A DNA stretch of 64,000 bases. Source: Dama dama. Its lineage: Eukaryota; Chordata; Mammalia; Artiodactyla; Cervidae. The stretch is taken from contig NC_083689.1 of assembly GCF_033118175.1 (NCBI RefSeq), positions 28,502,501-28,566,500 on the forward strand, in the 5' to 3' direction. Made by a program: the position numbers and the translations under genes. Shown in pieces: positions 24,010 through 36,251 of the stretch. Below the pieces are notes generated by a model that made no database searches, was not told the DNA's origin, and saw nothing but the letters and a program-made list of their open reading frames with translations. How positions within the stretch are numbered: the stretch's first letter is position 1; the number at the start of each line of letters is the position of its first letter.

Positions 24010-24750
24010 CTATTGCTTTAGCATAAATTTGTTGTAACTTATCTTACATGCTATAAAATTCACTAATTTCAAGTGTGCAATTTAACTATTTTTAATAAAT
24101 TTACCAAGTTGTATAACATCACCATAAATTAGTTGTAGAATATTCTCCTCACCCCAATAAGATCTGTCATGCCCACTGTCTGTTCATCCCAAGCCCACCT
24201 TCTGTCCCACACAACCACTAATCCCCTTTATATCTCTATAGATTGGTCTTTTGTGGACATTTAGTATTAATTGAATTGTATAATATTCAGTTTCTCGTCT
24301 CTTGCTCCATTCATTAAGCATACTCTTTTTTAAGATTCATCCATACTTTTGAGTATATTAATATTTTGCTCCTTTTTATTACTCAGTTTTCACTTATTTT
24401 ATCAAAATGTACAGTATTTACTTAACTTGCTTATCCATTCATCTTTTGATTGACACTTGGGTTTTCCCAGTATGGAGCTATTATGAATAATGCTTTCATG
24501 AATATTTTCACAGAGATGTGAGAAATATGTTTTCATTTCTTTGGGGTAATTACCTAGGAGTGAGATTGCTGGGCCATTTGGTGAGTATATATATAATTCA
24601 TAATACACTGCTTTACTGGTTTCAAAAGTGGCTGCACAATTTTGCATTGCTCAAGCAATGTGAAAGAGCTCCAGTTGTTCCATATCTTCACCAACACTTA
24701 GTGTTCCTTTTTTTAAACTTTATACTCCAGTGGGTGTGCAATGGGATCTA
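24010..24750 (-). repeat. Ancient L1M 3' UTR and ORF2 end, minus strand
   Basis: Successive reverse-complement L1 blocks: 'tataaaattcactaatttca', 'cttatccattcatcttttga', 'gtaattacctaggagtgaga' followed by 'ttgctgggcc', and 'gtgttcctttttttaaactt' followed by 'tatactccagtggg'. It abuts an oppositely oriented L1 piece at 24770. Confidence 0.75.
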
Positions 24751-24769
24751 TATAACTACAAATATGTAT

Positions 24770-25075
24770 CTATACAAATGCAATCCCAATCAAAATTCTA
24801 GATGACTTTTTAAAGAAACTATTAATAATGATTTGACTATAAAATGTATGTGAAAAGGCAAAGAAACTAGAAAAGCTAAAACAATATCAAAAAAGAAGGA
24901 CAAAGTTGCAGGACTTTTGGTATCTGATTTCAATACTTACTATATAGATTCACTACAAGACAGTGTGGTGTTGGCATAAAAGGATAGACACAGATTAATA
25001 TAGACAGACTAGAGCACCAGGAAACAAACCCACACGTTTATGGTTATTGATCTTCAACATTAAAGATATTTGAAT
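24770..25075 (+). repeat. Ancient L1M ORF2 piece, plus strand (probable 5' inversion)
   Basis: 'aatgcaatcccaatcaaaat', 'gtgtggtgttggcataaaag' followed by 'gatagacac', and 'aggaaacaaacccacacgtt' are ORF2 blocks in plus orientation. They come from just upstream of the part found in reverse at 24010-24750, so the two look like one 5'-inverted insertion. Confidence 0.65.
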
Positions 25076-25077
25076 AT

Positions 25078-25690
25078 TCCTTTATTTATTCAACAAATAA
25101 TTATTGGGTATCTTTTACACACCAAGCACTATAGTAAGCACTGAGAATAGGACTATTTAAAAAGCATTCAAATATTTTTATCCTCCAGTAGTTTATACTC
25201 CATTTGGGGAAGGAAAAAATAAACACAATAAATAAGAAAAATAAATACTATGTACAACAGTGAAAAGTCCTTTGGGGAAAGTAAAAGCAGGAAAGGAAGA
25301 TAAGGAATGACAGGGATAAACTATTTTGTGATGGTTTAAATGTTGTGGCCTGTATAGCAAACCACCTGCATGACATCCTGGGGAGAGGATGTGTGAAGCT
25401 ACTTTGAGGACGATCTTGAAGGAGTGAGTCCTGTGAGAGCGGCAGAGGACAGAGTCAGGAGCCCTGGCTCAGGAATACAGCCTGGGCCAGATCTCAGGAT
25501 CTTACAACAATTGTGAGGAATTTGGCTTTGATTGCCTGACTGCTATTGAAGGGTTTTGAGTTCAGAGTTGATATTGTATGATTAAATGTTTTCAAAGAAT
25601 TACTGTGGGCTGAGGCAGTGAGAGGTCCAAGACAGTAGAGAGGGCAAAGGGAAAGTGAGAAGTGTGACCTGATCAAAGGTTAATCTAGAG
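25078..25690 (-). repeat. L2 LINE, minus strand
   Basis: A long reverse-complement L2 match in order: 'tttattcaacaaataattat', 'caccaagcactatagtaagc', 'ctactttgaggacgatcttg', 'ttgaagggttttgagttcag' and 'gattaaatgttttcaaagaa'. The L2 3' end is at the left. Confidence 0.8.
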
Positions 25691-28084
25691 TCACAGGACA
25701 CAGCACAGAGAGACTCTAGAGGGAATGTTGGGGGAAAAAAGGCAACAAAACACACAGATAAACATGAGATAAACAGTGAGATAAACTGATTACAATATTA
25801 AAAAAAAAAGAAACTAAAAGAGGATTATCAAAACACATAATGAGATAGTGTCAAAGCCTTTAGAGAAAGAATAAGAAGCACCAAGGCTAGGAGAAGACCA
25901 TTGAATTTTAAGCATAAACTTTAAGCATAGAGAAATTGGTAAATTTCTATAGCACAGTCTTGGTACCATGGTGGGAGCATACTGGGTTTTCAACAAATAG
26001 AGATATGGTACAAACCACTTGCTTAAGAAATTTGCCAGTGAGAAGTCAGAGGACAGTGAGGGGAAAACAAAGGTTGTTTTCAGGATAGGCTAGACCACAA
26101 AGGTCTACAGGCTGAGAAGAAATGTTCGATGTACTGGAAGCAACTTAGGATGACAGAGAGAAAGTTGAAGGTTAGAAAAATTCTGGAGGAAATGGAGAAT
26201 GGGGGAACTGCTAGGGAACAAGTTTCCAAGAATCTCTTAGCCAATTCCAGAAATGTCCTTAAAGGTGCTGTTCCTTTTCATATTTTTGCAGTGTTTGACT
26301 TGTCTTCCTACAGTACTGTATTCACAAGTGTACCAATCCTACCCCGAATTGTCCCAGGTGACTAATAAGTCACGTCAACTAGGTTATCCCCATTTGCTTT
26401 ACTCTTAACTGCAAGCTGTTGTTCTTCTTGAAAATCTAAACAGGATTCAAAACTTTCAGGAAGAGATACAAGTCATTTCTGTAGAAAACACTGGTTAGAT
26501 GCTGCCTGGTTGAGATTCTCTCTGGACAGGACACTGTAACAGCACTGTTCACAGCCTTTGCCCAGCGCTGCTTGAGCACCTCATCTGTGAGCCATTGGAG
26601 GTGCTGTTTTGCTTCCTGACACGCAACATCTGGGCTGTGCTGTGCAGGGCAGCCTGGTTTCTAAGTAGGAGGTAGGCAGGAACAGCTGAGCAAGACTTGG
26701 GAATTTCACCCCCCACATACACATCCTTCTTTAATTTTTCCTTAAAAGGCTCACACCCAGTTTCATTTTCACACACAAAGAGGTCCTTTGTATTTCATTA
26801 TAACCAAGTCACAAAAGTAAATGTTTCCTTTAAAAAGAAAGTGGGTGTGGATGATGGTCGTTCAGGTGGAATGTGAGTAAAGACTTTCCCGCAGCAAACT
26901 GAACTCCAAAGAAAAAATCCAATTATATTGAGCTCCCAATTTGACAACCATGCTTTAATTTTAATTATTTTTTCTTTATTTTGTTTTTTTCTTTCTGAAC
27001 TGTAAGACATTTTGGAAGTCTTTTAAATTTTAACCATGTTGGAAAGAATTCTTAAGTCTCTGAAGTGAGTTACACTGCTGAATGGAAGCAAATTATTCTT
27101 CATTATCCTTCATTTCAAATGTGAATGCTCAACTGCAATGTTCAAATGTGTTTTAATATCACTATAATATGTGGAATGTATTTTTTACACGGGAACTAGA
27201 AGCCAGTGACCTAACCGGATACAGCTCAATGGGACCACAGCAGATCGGTTCAAATAACCAAAGTAAATTAAAACACACGCTTTGGTTTCCTTTCCACGAC
27301 TACACTTTTTTGGCTGACCACAGGAAGCATTAGGACCCTGCTTTTGCCAATTGTAAAGTAGACAAATATTTGGAGTAAGCTAACTTGACGTGCTACTTTT
27401 CACCTTCTTCAACTCCACTGACAGTATATTCCCATTCCAAAAGTTACTGTTTTCCCTGAAGGACTTATGCTCCTCCTTCAGTCTTTCCTTCCATCAAAAC
27501 CTCCTTTTGGGAAAAGGTCTTAAGAATACTAAAATATACATAATCAGTAAGTATCTAAGTGTTACATGTCACAACACCTTCTGCAATGAAAACAGAAACA
27601 CAGTAAAAAGCAAAGGAATGAAGCTTTAAGCAATTTCAGATGGCAACCAGCACAAGCTTTCTTTTCTTGAGCAAAGACAACTTTCTAGTACCTTTGAAAA
27701 TGCACATCAGCAACTTCCTACTCTGAACAGTCTTAAGTATAGGAAGGCTTGTAGATAAGCATTTTCATCTGAAAAAATTCATTGATTCAGTGAATATTTA
27801 CTGGACCTTTTTTTCTGTGGCTTTTACTTTTTCTCCCCTGAGGCCCACATTTCATACCATGATCCACATGCACACACACAGATGCCAACTTCAGAAACAC
27901 CATTTTCATTAAAAACTACTTATACTGTACAATGTGTTCTGATATTATCTATTCTATTGAATTTTTTAAACTTTCATCATCTCTCACAACCAGATTCTAT
28001 GACCTAGTTTTTAAAAGCAGTGTAGAATGTTTGGACCATGTATTAGGCATTCAGAGGGCACTTTCAACCTTCACTGTGGCTGCA
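25691..28084. other. Unassigned, single-copy-looking sequence
   Basis: No confident repeat over most of this stretch. It contains a GC-richer island at about 26510-26780 with an 8-bp inverted repeat. A possible short L2 end lies near 27779-27810. No exon or RNA gene was recognised. Confidence 0.45.
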
Positions 28085-28520
28085 CTTAAGCATGGGAGAT
28101 ACTCGAGAAGTAAGCAAATAATTATAATTTGCAGTATATTCTATGAAGGTAACCAGGATGGAATTCTGATAAAATTAGGAGACCTAATTTGTAAAGAGTG
28201 GTCAAAGAAGACCTCTTTGAAGCAGTAGTAAGTTAAGCTGAGACCCAAAAGATGAAAAAGAGACAAACATACCAAGGGCAGGGGGAAGAGCATTCCTGGG
28301 AGAGGCAACCACATTCCACTAGGCTGGAAGGAGCCTTTTGAAGAACTGGCAGGAGGCCAGTGCATCTCCCTCTAGTGAGAGAGGAGAAGGGCTTAGGAAA
28401 TGAAGTTGGAAAGAGAGGCAGGGGCAAAGCACGCAAGGGATTGTAGGCAATAGTGAAGAGTTTGTATTTAATTCTAAGTATAGTGGGGTTGAGTAATTTT
28501 TGAATTGTGATAAATCAGGT
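28085..28520 (-). repeat. L2 LINE, minus strand
   Basis: 'tctatgaaggtaaccaggat', 'gaagacctctttgaagcagt', 'ttaagctgagacccaaaaga', 'gaagagcattcctgggagag', 'gaggccagtgcatctccctc' and 'agggattgtaggcaatagtg' follow reverse-complement L2. Confidence 0.78.
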
Positions 28521-29616
28521 TATGCAACTAAAGTTATTGTAAATCATTCTTCGACCTTGATTGTTGAAGATTCCATACCACATTTTCAAAATCTTACCAA
28601 GTTCCAAGAAAACTGACTGACTTTCCAATGATTTTGGAGGCAGCATGTACAAAGTAAGCTCATGTAGCCAACGAATAAATGGAAGAATTCCCTTTGGGAA
28701 TGGAAATAACAATAGTGCAAACTCAAATTCAAGTGCATCTGAGATAATTTCCATTGTAAAGGAACAAGATTTTGTTGTTTGCTTGCTTGTTTTTCATTGC
28801 TGCATAAAATTTTTCACACTGAATCTTTCTAATGTGGCACACAGTTGGCTACTCACAAATTTCCATCTCCCCAACTTATATATGGACAGCTGTGCCTAAA
28901 AAAATAGGTGAAAGGTTACATTTGCCAGTTCTCTTGGTATTCCCATTTTATGGCTTTTGTGGGAATGCAGTTCAAGCTTGCCTGCTATTTTATTTAATAC
29001 ACCTCCTTGTAAATTCCAGCTGTTGACCATGTAATTAATCCCCGATTGGAAAAATATTGGCATTTGTTCCTGCAATACCTGAGCTTCATCCCAACAGAAT
29101 TATATTCATCATAGCCCTTTCCATTACCCTACAGCTGTTCCTTAGAACCATTTTATGTGCCACACAATTAGTGTACACCAGGATTCTGCTCCCAACTTCA
29201 GCACCGTTGTTCTGAACCATGATTTTCATTTATTCTTCTTGGTTTCAAGTCACTGAAATCTGGCATTTGAAGTAACAAGCATGTCCTATGTTACTCCTAG
29301 AAAAGCTTAGTGCTTAACGTGTTAACTGACTATAGTGTGTGGTCACTAGAATAAGCACGGTATTCAATCTTGAAAACTATCACTGAGATAAGAGATGGTC
29401 TTTGACATTTATCCTTGGCCACAGGGTTCTCTCATTAGGCCCTTTTTGGCTTTCTGTGCTACATCTTATCTTTCTTAGTCAATAATCTTTGTGATCTCTG
29501 CTTTTTATAAATATATGGAGAGTTGTTTTCCTTTATTACACCAAAATAAAAATGGCTGAGAATTTCAAGCATGACCCTTACAGGAGTATTTGCCTTTTTA
29601 TAGGGAGCCAAGTTTT
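28521..29616. other. Unassigned sequence
   Basis: No repeat or gene recognised. Open frames are below 90 residues and have no known domain. Confidence 0.4.
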
Positions 29617-29731
29617 CCCACTCCAGTATTCTTGCCTGGAGAATCCCATGGATGGAGGAGCCTGGTGGGCTATCATCCACGGGGTCGCAAAGAGTTGGAC
29701 ACAACTGAGCGACTTAACTAACTAACTAACT
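29617..29731 (+). mobile_element. BovA SINE, 5'-truncated
   Basis: The BovA body from 'ccactccagtattcttgcct' to 'ggacacaactgagcgactta', with an aact-repeat tail. It is flanked by aagtttt at 29610-29616 and 29732-29738. Confidence 0.92.
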
Positions 29732-29738
29732 AAGTTTT

Positions 29739-30604
29739 AAGATAAAGGGAAAACTCACCTGTTTTTTGTCCAGAAGGTGACTAAACAAAGCTCTATAAAG
29801 TTAGCCCATCCCTGACATGTCATCTTGTAATTAGAACCTATACAACATATATAAGGGCATCTCTGTTCATTACAACATGCTGTCTGGAATAAGGATGATA
29901 CCTAGATTATGGTATTGATCTGATGGCAAAATAAATCCTCAAACATTTTCAAAAATTGATAGAAGATCATCAGCTTTGCAACAATGTCCAGAAATCAAGT
30001 TTTTTTTAATAAGCCCAAAGAAGAAAGGACTAATTTTTTAAATTAATATTTTCTGGAAATTTATCGTAGGGTCTGGCAAACACACATACTAATGAAGAAC
30101 TGGATTGAGGACATAATCATGAAAGTAAATCACACATTTGACTGGTTATATTTTCTATAGGATAGAGATGAAGAAGATACATTATCAACCCAAATATGAA
30201 TAGATTTTAATGTATTTTTGTAATATATAAAGTTGAAAACTGGTAAAATCTTAAAAATTATTTATCAAATTAAATCTAGTTGACAAATGGGGATTTGTAG
30301 TGAACATAATTTTATGGTTGGAAAAGAAAGTAAAAAGTTCTGTAAAATCCACTGGAGTGCAAACTTTTAAGGAGAAAATGTTGACGAAAATTTCTTAAGA
30401 ATTGGTTAGTTTGTCATTTCCTCTAGGATAGTCAAAGGTCCATAGAGTGTCTCTGTTAGCCATAACACAAATAGAAAAAATGGAAACAGGTATCAGTGTA
30501 AGAATATACTTATTTCTTCAACTAATATATTTGATGATTTACTAAATTTAACATCAGAAAGGTATAAAAGTAAATTAGACATGTCTTTAAAAAGTTAGTC
30601 ATAG
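29739..30604. other. Unassigned AT-rich sequence
   Basis: No repeat or gene recognised. Confidence 0.4.
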
Positions 30605-31073
30605 TATTGCAGGAAAGGGGACCCCTTCCAGGGTCTGAAAGTGGGCTCTTGTCTAACACTCGGAAATGAATTGTCCAAGGAGACACGTGTGCTGACAAAG
30701 CAAGATATTTTACTGGAAAGGGTGCTTGGGTGGAGAGCAGTATGATAAGGGAACCCAGGAGAACTGCTCTGCCACCTGGCTGCAGTCTCAGGTTTTATGA
30801 TGAAGGGATTAGTTTCCGGGTTGTCTTTAGCCAATCATTCTGACTCAGGTCCTTCCTTGGCCTTATTCAGCCAAGATGAATGCCAGAGAGGATTCTGGGA
30901 GGTGTCTGACATGTCATGTCTCCTTTTGATCTTTCCCAAACTCTTCCGGTTGGTGATGGTTTATTAGTTCTGTGTTCCTTACCAGGACCTCCTGTCGTAA
31001 AACAACTCATGCAAATGGTTACTACGGTGCCTGGTCAGGCTGGGTGGTTTCAGTCAGTGTGCTTCCCCTAACA
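30605..31073 (-). mobile_element. BTLTR1-like solo LTR, minus strand
   Basis: About 470 bp that read as a ruminant endogenous-retrovirus LTR in reverse complement. On the minus strand it opens TGTTAGGGGAAGCACACTGA (31073-31054) and closes near TTTCCTGCAA (30616-30607). An internal block 'ctttgtcagcacacgtgtct' occurs near the R region. No internal retroviral sequence or second LTR lies nearby, so this is a solo LTR left by recombination. A possible 6-bp duplication is atagta (30601-30606) and atggta (31074-31079), with one mismatch. The BTLTR1 name is from memory. Confidence 0.8.
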
Positions 31074-31079
31074 ATGGTA

Positions 31080-31954
31080 GGGAAGAAAATACAAATATGA
31101 ATGATTTAACAAAATATAATAAATTAAGTAAATCTAAACACTGTAGTGTACCTAGTATATTACTTGTGGAATATTATCATTATCATCCACATCAAATGAT
31201 CCCCTTATTAGTTTTAGAAAATTATCAGAATTATACATAACAGTATTGATGTGCATTAAAAACTATACTTCCTGACACTGTTATAGAATATTTGTTTTTG
31301 TATTGCGAGTTGTCTCACATTTTTCGGATTGGGATAGGACTAAAATTTTATAAACATTTTCCTTCAAAATATAAGAACATAAATTATAGCCATTTTAATA
31401 TATTTTTAAACACTGAAAACCTGTTAGTACAGGTTTAGATATGAGACATCTGGAAGACAGCTTTAGAACAAAGTCTATCCCAAATGTTATCTCCTCTATA
31501 CAGAAAGCCATCAGGAATTTTACCACAGTGAAGGCAGGGCCCACGGGCCGAAGGCCAGTGTAAGCAAGGCTACGGTGTAAATGGCTTTTCAAGGTTTATC
31601 CAACTAAGATATGTGTATAGTGCATATAAAATTATTAGTTACGGATGTATCCTTCACACTGTTGCTGATTCTGTAAAGGGCTCCTACTCTTCATGAATCT
31701 CAGAGAAAGTCATTGCTTTACACCCTGCATTTCCCCCTCTGCAAACAAATGGTTGGAAGGGAATCCACTCTACAGACTGCCTCTTATCCTCACACTATTT
31801 CTCACTTTACAGCATCTAAGTTGAGAACAACTTAAACAGGAATTTATTTACTTTTATGTAAGTACAGAAAAAAATAATCTTCCCTTATTTTTAAAAAAAA
31901 GCTAGAAAATTATTTTCTTTACTGCAAATTAACACATTACGGTTGTCTGTCAGA
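31080..31954. other. Unassigned sequence
   Basis: No repeat or gene recognised between the LTR and the next L1. Confidence 0.4.
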
Positions 31955-32392
31955 AACTGGTGCTGGGGAAGCTGGATAGTTGCATATAAATCAAAGAAGC
32001 TGGAGCACACCTCACTATATACAAAAATAAACTCAAAATGGCTTGAAGACTTAAACATAAGACACAACACCATAAAACTCCTAGAAGAGAACATAGGCAA
32101 ACACTCTCTGACATAAATTGTTGCAATGTTTTCTTAGGTCAGTCTCCCAAGGCAACAGAAATAAAAGCAAAAATAAACAAATGGAACCTAATTAAACTAA
32201 TAAGCTTTTGCACAGCAAAAGAAACCATAAACAAATGAAAAGACAACCTACACACTGGGGGAAAATATTTGCAAATAATGTGATCAACAAGGGCTTAATT
32301 TCTAAATACACAAACAGCCATGCAATTCAACAATAAAAAACAACCCAATCAAAAAATGAACATCTAAATAGATATTTCTCCAAAGAAGACAT

Positions 32393-32617
32393 TGCACGCA
32401 CATGGGTGCCAAGTCGCTTCAGTCGTGTCTGACTCTTTGCGACCCCATGGACTGCAGCCCATTACACTCCTCAGTCCATGAAATTCTCCAGGCAAGAATA
32501 CTGGAGTGGGTTGTCATTTCCTCTGTGGGGGATCTTCCCAACCCAAGGGTCAAACCCACCTCTCTAATGTCTCCTGCATTGCAAGTGGGTTCTTTACCAC
32601 TAGCGCCACCTAGGAAG
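32393..32617 (-). mobile_element. Bov-tA SINE inside L1, minus strand
   Basis: The BovA body 'aagtcgcttcagtcgtgtct' comes first, then the tRNA-like head ending 'gttctttaccactagcgcca' and 'cctaggaag'. The L1 does not resume at the same point on the far side, so a deletion accompanied or followed the insertion. Confidence 0.92.
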
Positions 32618-32651
32618 CTGTTGGTAGGAATATACTGTTGGTAGGAATGTA
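32618..32651. repeat. 17-bp tandem duplication
   Basis: Two adjacent copies of ctgttggtaggaat(a/g)ta at 32618-32634 and 32635-32651, one mismatch apart. The motif itself is L1 sequence. Confidence 0.9.
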
Positions 32652-32696
32652 AATATATCATGTATGTATGCATACACACACACACACAATGGAATA

Positions 32697-32780
32697 CTGT
32701 GCTATGAACTCAGTTGCTCAGTCATGTCTGACTCTGTGATCACATGGACTGTATGTACGGTATATATATACACACACATG
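32697..32780 (-). mobile_element. Short BovA fragment flanked by 18-bp direct repeats
   Basis: Contains 'actcagttgctcagtcatgt' and 'gactgtatgtacgg', a partial BovA monomer. The 18-bp sequence CACACACACAATGGAATA lies on both sides, at 32679-32696 and 32781-32798. Confidence 0.7.
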
Positions 32781-33242
32781 CACACACACAATGGAATAGT
32801 ACTCAGCCATAAAACAGAACGAAATAATGCCATTTGTAGCAACAGGGATGGACTTAGAGAGTGTCATGCTAAGTGAAATAAGTCAGAAGAGGAAGACAAA
32901 TACTATATGCTATCACTTATATGTGGAATATAAAAGATGACACAAATGAACTTTTCTCCAAAACCCAAAACAGACTCACAGATATAGAGAACATACTTGT
33001 ATTTGCCAAGGGGGTAGGGAAAAAAGGATTGAAAGTTTGGGGTTAGCAGACACAAACTATTATATATAGGATGGATAAAGAACAAGGTCCTAGTTTATAG
33101 TATAGGAACTACATCCAATATCCTGTGATAAACCATAATGGAAAAGAATACCAAAAAGAATATATATAACTGAGTCACTTTGCATACAGCAGAAATTAAT
33201 ACAACATTGCAAATTAACTGAAGTTCAATAAAATTTAAAAAT

Positions 33243-34612
33243 AAACTACTCTTCTCTGGGATGTCTACTGGCTCTGGACTCTCACCCCCTTAATGGGCCA
33301 GTTGAGTTCTCTAAAGACCCACAGATTCTAGCTCAAGGACTAACGCCAATGAGGACTGGGAAGAAGAAAGAATGAGCAGTGGGATGATCCCTAGAATATT
33401 ATCGTCTGTCACCTTCTCTACACCAAGCATTCATCTCTTTGCTAGTAAGCAATCTGCCAGAAATGGAAAGATATTTTTCTTCTTCCAAATTAGAATGCCT
33501 TGCCATGAAAGGAATGTTACACTGGGTGGTTGATTGAAGCTGAAACTTCAGCTAGTATATAGTTCAGCTGGAACTATAATTATGTACATTAAATTGTAAT
33601 ACGGTTTGTGGTAAGAGGCTTTCTAAATAACAAACAGCTAATTCACAATGGAATTTTTGGAACACAGTTCAAAATAATACCCATGGAAATGCTTTTCTTC
33701 ACTCAACAAAGAGCCTGTGTTAGGTTGCTTATGATCCCATTATAGTCAAGTAAGATGACAGCTGCAGTGTCTTATAGTTTGCTCTTCTCTTTCAAAGCCA
33801 CATCTGTAGTCAAGAATACAACATCTTCCGGCTGAGGCATACTGAGGGCAATTGCTTGCCCTGCTTCCCCAAACTCAGCTTGCACCTCACCCCTCTAAGA
33901 AGGGAGGGATGCGGGGGGACCACATGTAACCACTTTTACTTTTCCTTCTCTTTCAATCTACTTCTCTAGGACCATCTTCCACAGTTAAGTGCAAAGTCTT
34001 CCAATTTTGTGTTGATCAGAAGTGGATTGGCCAAAGTGGTTATGCATAAATGAAAGTTTAATAATCACCCACATATGTACATGCCATCTATCTACTTTCA
34101 ATTTTCTGCTATCAAGAAAATTAAAAACTAATGTTAAATTTTTCATTTTCCTAAAAGTAATGCTGATACACACCTATTCTGCTTTCTATGAAGGAGAATT
34201 TTGATCTGATGAAACCATGAAAGTAAAAATCTGTTGTGGAGAATACTGGCTTAATTTATATTCTAACTTTAATACTATTATTTTCTTAATTTTATGTCCA
34301 CCTCCAGGAATTTCTACTGAGACTTTGTGACTCACATTTATTTTTCTGATGCTATTTGTGGTCAAACCTACATCATTCCAACCTCATAGTTGTTCTACTA
34401 TCTGTTAAGAGACATTTCTCAATTAGTTTAAAAAAATTTCTGTATACATGACTTATATGGTCATGATAGTAAATAAATAATCTTTAAAATGAGAAAAAAT
34501 AAAATTGGTTAAGTACAAATAAGCAGAAGAGAAGGTTCACACATAGGAAGAGAAAGAACAATGTGAGGCATAGGAATATGAACCAAGGGTTTGGGAAAGT
34601 AAATTTTAAAAA
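33243..34612. other. Unassigned, single-copy-looking sequence
   Basis: No repeat family, exon or RNA gene recognised. Confidence 0.4.
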
Positions 34613-34733
34613 TGCTGCTGTTGCTTCAGTTGTGTCCAACTCTGTGTGACCTCATAGACGGCAGCCCACCAGGCTTCATTGTCCATGGGATTTTCCAGGC
34701 AAGAGTACTGGAGTGGGTTGCCATTTCCTTCTT
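34613..34733 (-). mobile_element. BovA monomer, minus strand
   Basis: 'tgctgctgttgcttcagttg' through 'tggagtgggttgccatttcc' is a single BovA unit in reverse orientation. Confidence 0.9.
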
Positions 34734-35419
34734 TAATAAGTTTTAAAATATGGTTGTTCAAAAGATGTATATGTACAGTTTTAGTAAGGGAAAAAAGAAG
34801 GCAATGAGAGTAGGATACTTTATCATTTGGGAATTCTGAAGAAATACAGGAAAAACATTAGAAATTCTGGAAATTTGGAAGAATTCTCCATTTGTACAGT
34901 GGAGAGTTGAGGCTGTGGGGACAGAAAGGGAACTGAGAAGTAAGAGTCCTCGGGGACTGGGGCTTTCCAATCTTTCTGTGTTTTCATCTGGAATACATTA
35001 TTGCAAGATCCTTCCACACTAAATCCAGAATCCCCTTTCAGAGCTTTAAACCCTATCTGCTTTCTACTAAGAAAACTACTGTAAAGTTTTCAATTAATTT
35101 TAAAGAACTGTAGTTTTAGGTTACTTGGAGAAATTATTTTTTATTGAAGACAGACAAGCAGAAAGTCTAGAAAATATCTTAGATACACATATGCAGGAAA
35201 AATGTATGAACATTGAGAGGAAAGTGAACAAATTGATTGGATGGAATGTCAAGATCATGAAAGACATTTTCAGTTCTATTAATGTTATTCCATGGATTTT
35301 AGGCAGTAAATCAGAAATTTTAAAATGAACTCTCTTGAATATTGTTTCCATGCCACTACTGGTTGCTTTGTTTATTCAGTCTTTAAAAATATCTTCTTAA
35401 TCCATCTGTTTTTCTCCAG
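34734..35419. other. Unassigned sequence
   Basis: No repeat or gene recognised. Confidence 0.4.
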
Positions 35420-36085
35420 CTCCACAGCCTACCCTGGGCTTAGCCACCATCTTGGCTCCTGCAAGGACTTCCATAGGTTCCTTACTGTTCTACCAGCATC
35501 CACTCTGACTTCTTCTAATTCTCGTCCACATTTAAACCAGAGTGAATTTTCAAAACAATAACAAAAATGTTACTAATAACAACCATATCCTACTAATCTT
35601 ACAGCAAAATTCTTCATTGGCCTCACATCATCCCTTTCTGACCTCGGTTGCTGCAGCTTTAAAACCTCCTGCATTATCACACTGTAATCACTCTGGCCTA
35701 CAGACTTTCTCATCCTTCCTCCTTGCTCAGACCTCCCCAGCAGTCAGAGGAACACTTTTCACCCCTGTCTCTTCTCATCATGTTAACTTTTGCTCACTTG
35801 TTAGATCTCACTTCAAAAATACTTTGCCTCAGAGAGTACTTCCTAACTACCTCTCAGACTAGACCAGAAACCCTTGGAGTATTTCATATCTCCCAGTTTT
35901 TGTTTTTTTTTCTTCATATTAATTTCAGTTTGTCTTTATATTTCGCTTCATGTGATCCTTTGTGTAACTGCTTTCCTTTTCAATAGACTATCCATAAGGG
36001 GAGAGAATGTCTTATTCACAATTTATATCCCCAAGATATAATACATCTGATATTTGATCTTTAATAAGTTGAATAAATGAAGAAA
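35420..36085 (+). repeat. L2 LINE 3' region, plus strand
   Basis: The best L2 in the window. In order: 'acagcaaaattcttcattgg', 'aatcactctggcctacagac', 'ttgctcacttgttagatctc', 'cctcagagagtacttcctaa', 'aaggggagagaatgtcttat', and the terminal 'aataagttgaataaatga'. Small open frames at 35325-35986 are accidents of this element. Confidence 0.85.
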
Positions 36086-36251
36086 ACAGAATAATTTATG
36101 ACTGTGAAGTGAATCTCACTACTGTATAAATTTTTAAAATACCCTCTTTCCATTCAATGACTACTTTTTGGTTAATATTGAATATCATTTAGAAATTCCA
36201 TGAAGGGTATTTTTTGGTCAACTTTATTGATTTCAAAGCACATCCCCTCTT

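Larger units (their letters stand above)
31955..33242 (+). mobile_element. L1 3' half, internally deleted and interrupted by SINEs
   Basis: ORF2 C-terminal blocks are clear: 'acaaaaataaactcaaaatg' (32021), 'ctcctagaagagaacatagg', 'caaatggaacctaattaaac' (32179), 'tttctccaaagaagacat' (32375-32392), then 'caatggaatagtactcagcc' (32789) and the 3' UTR to about 33242. It is a different, older subfamily than the L1_BT copy. Compared with L1 order, the stretch between 32392 and 32618 is lost and replaced by a Bov-tA, and a further segment is missing around 32652-32680. Confidence 0.85.

Noticed and set aside
30605..31073. Full endogenous provirus
   Set aside because: Only one LTR and no internal coding sequence on either side within reach.
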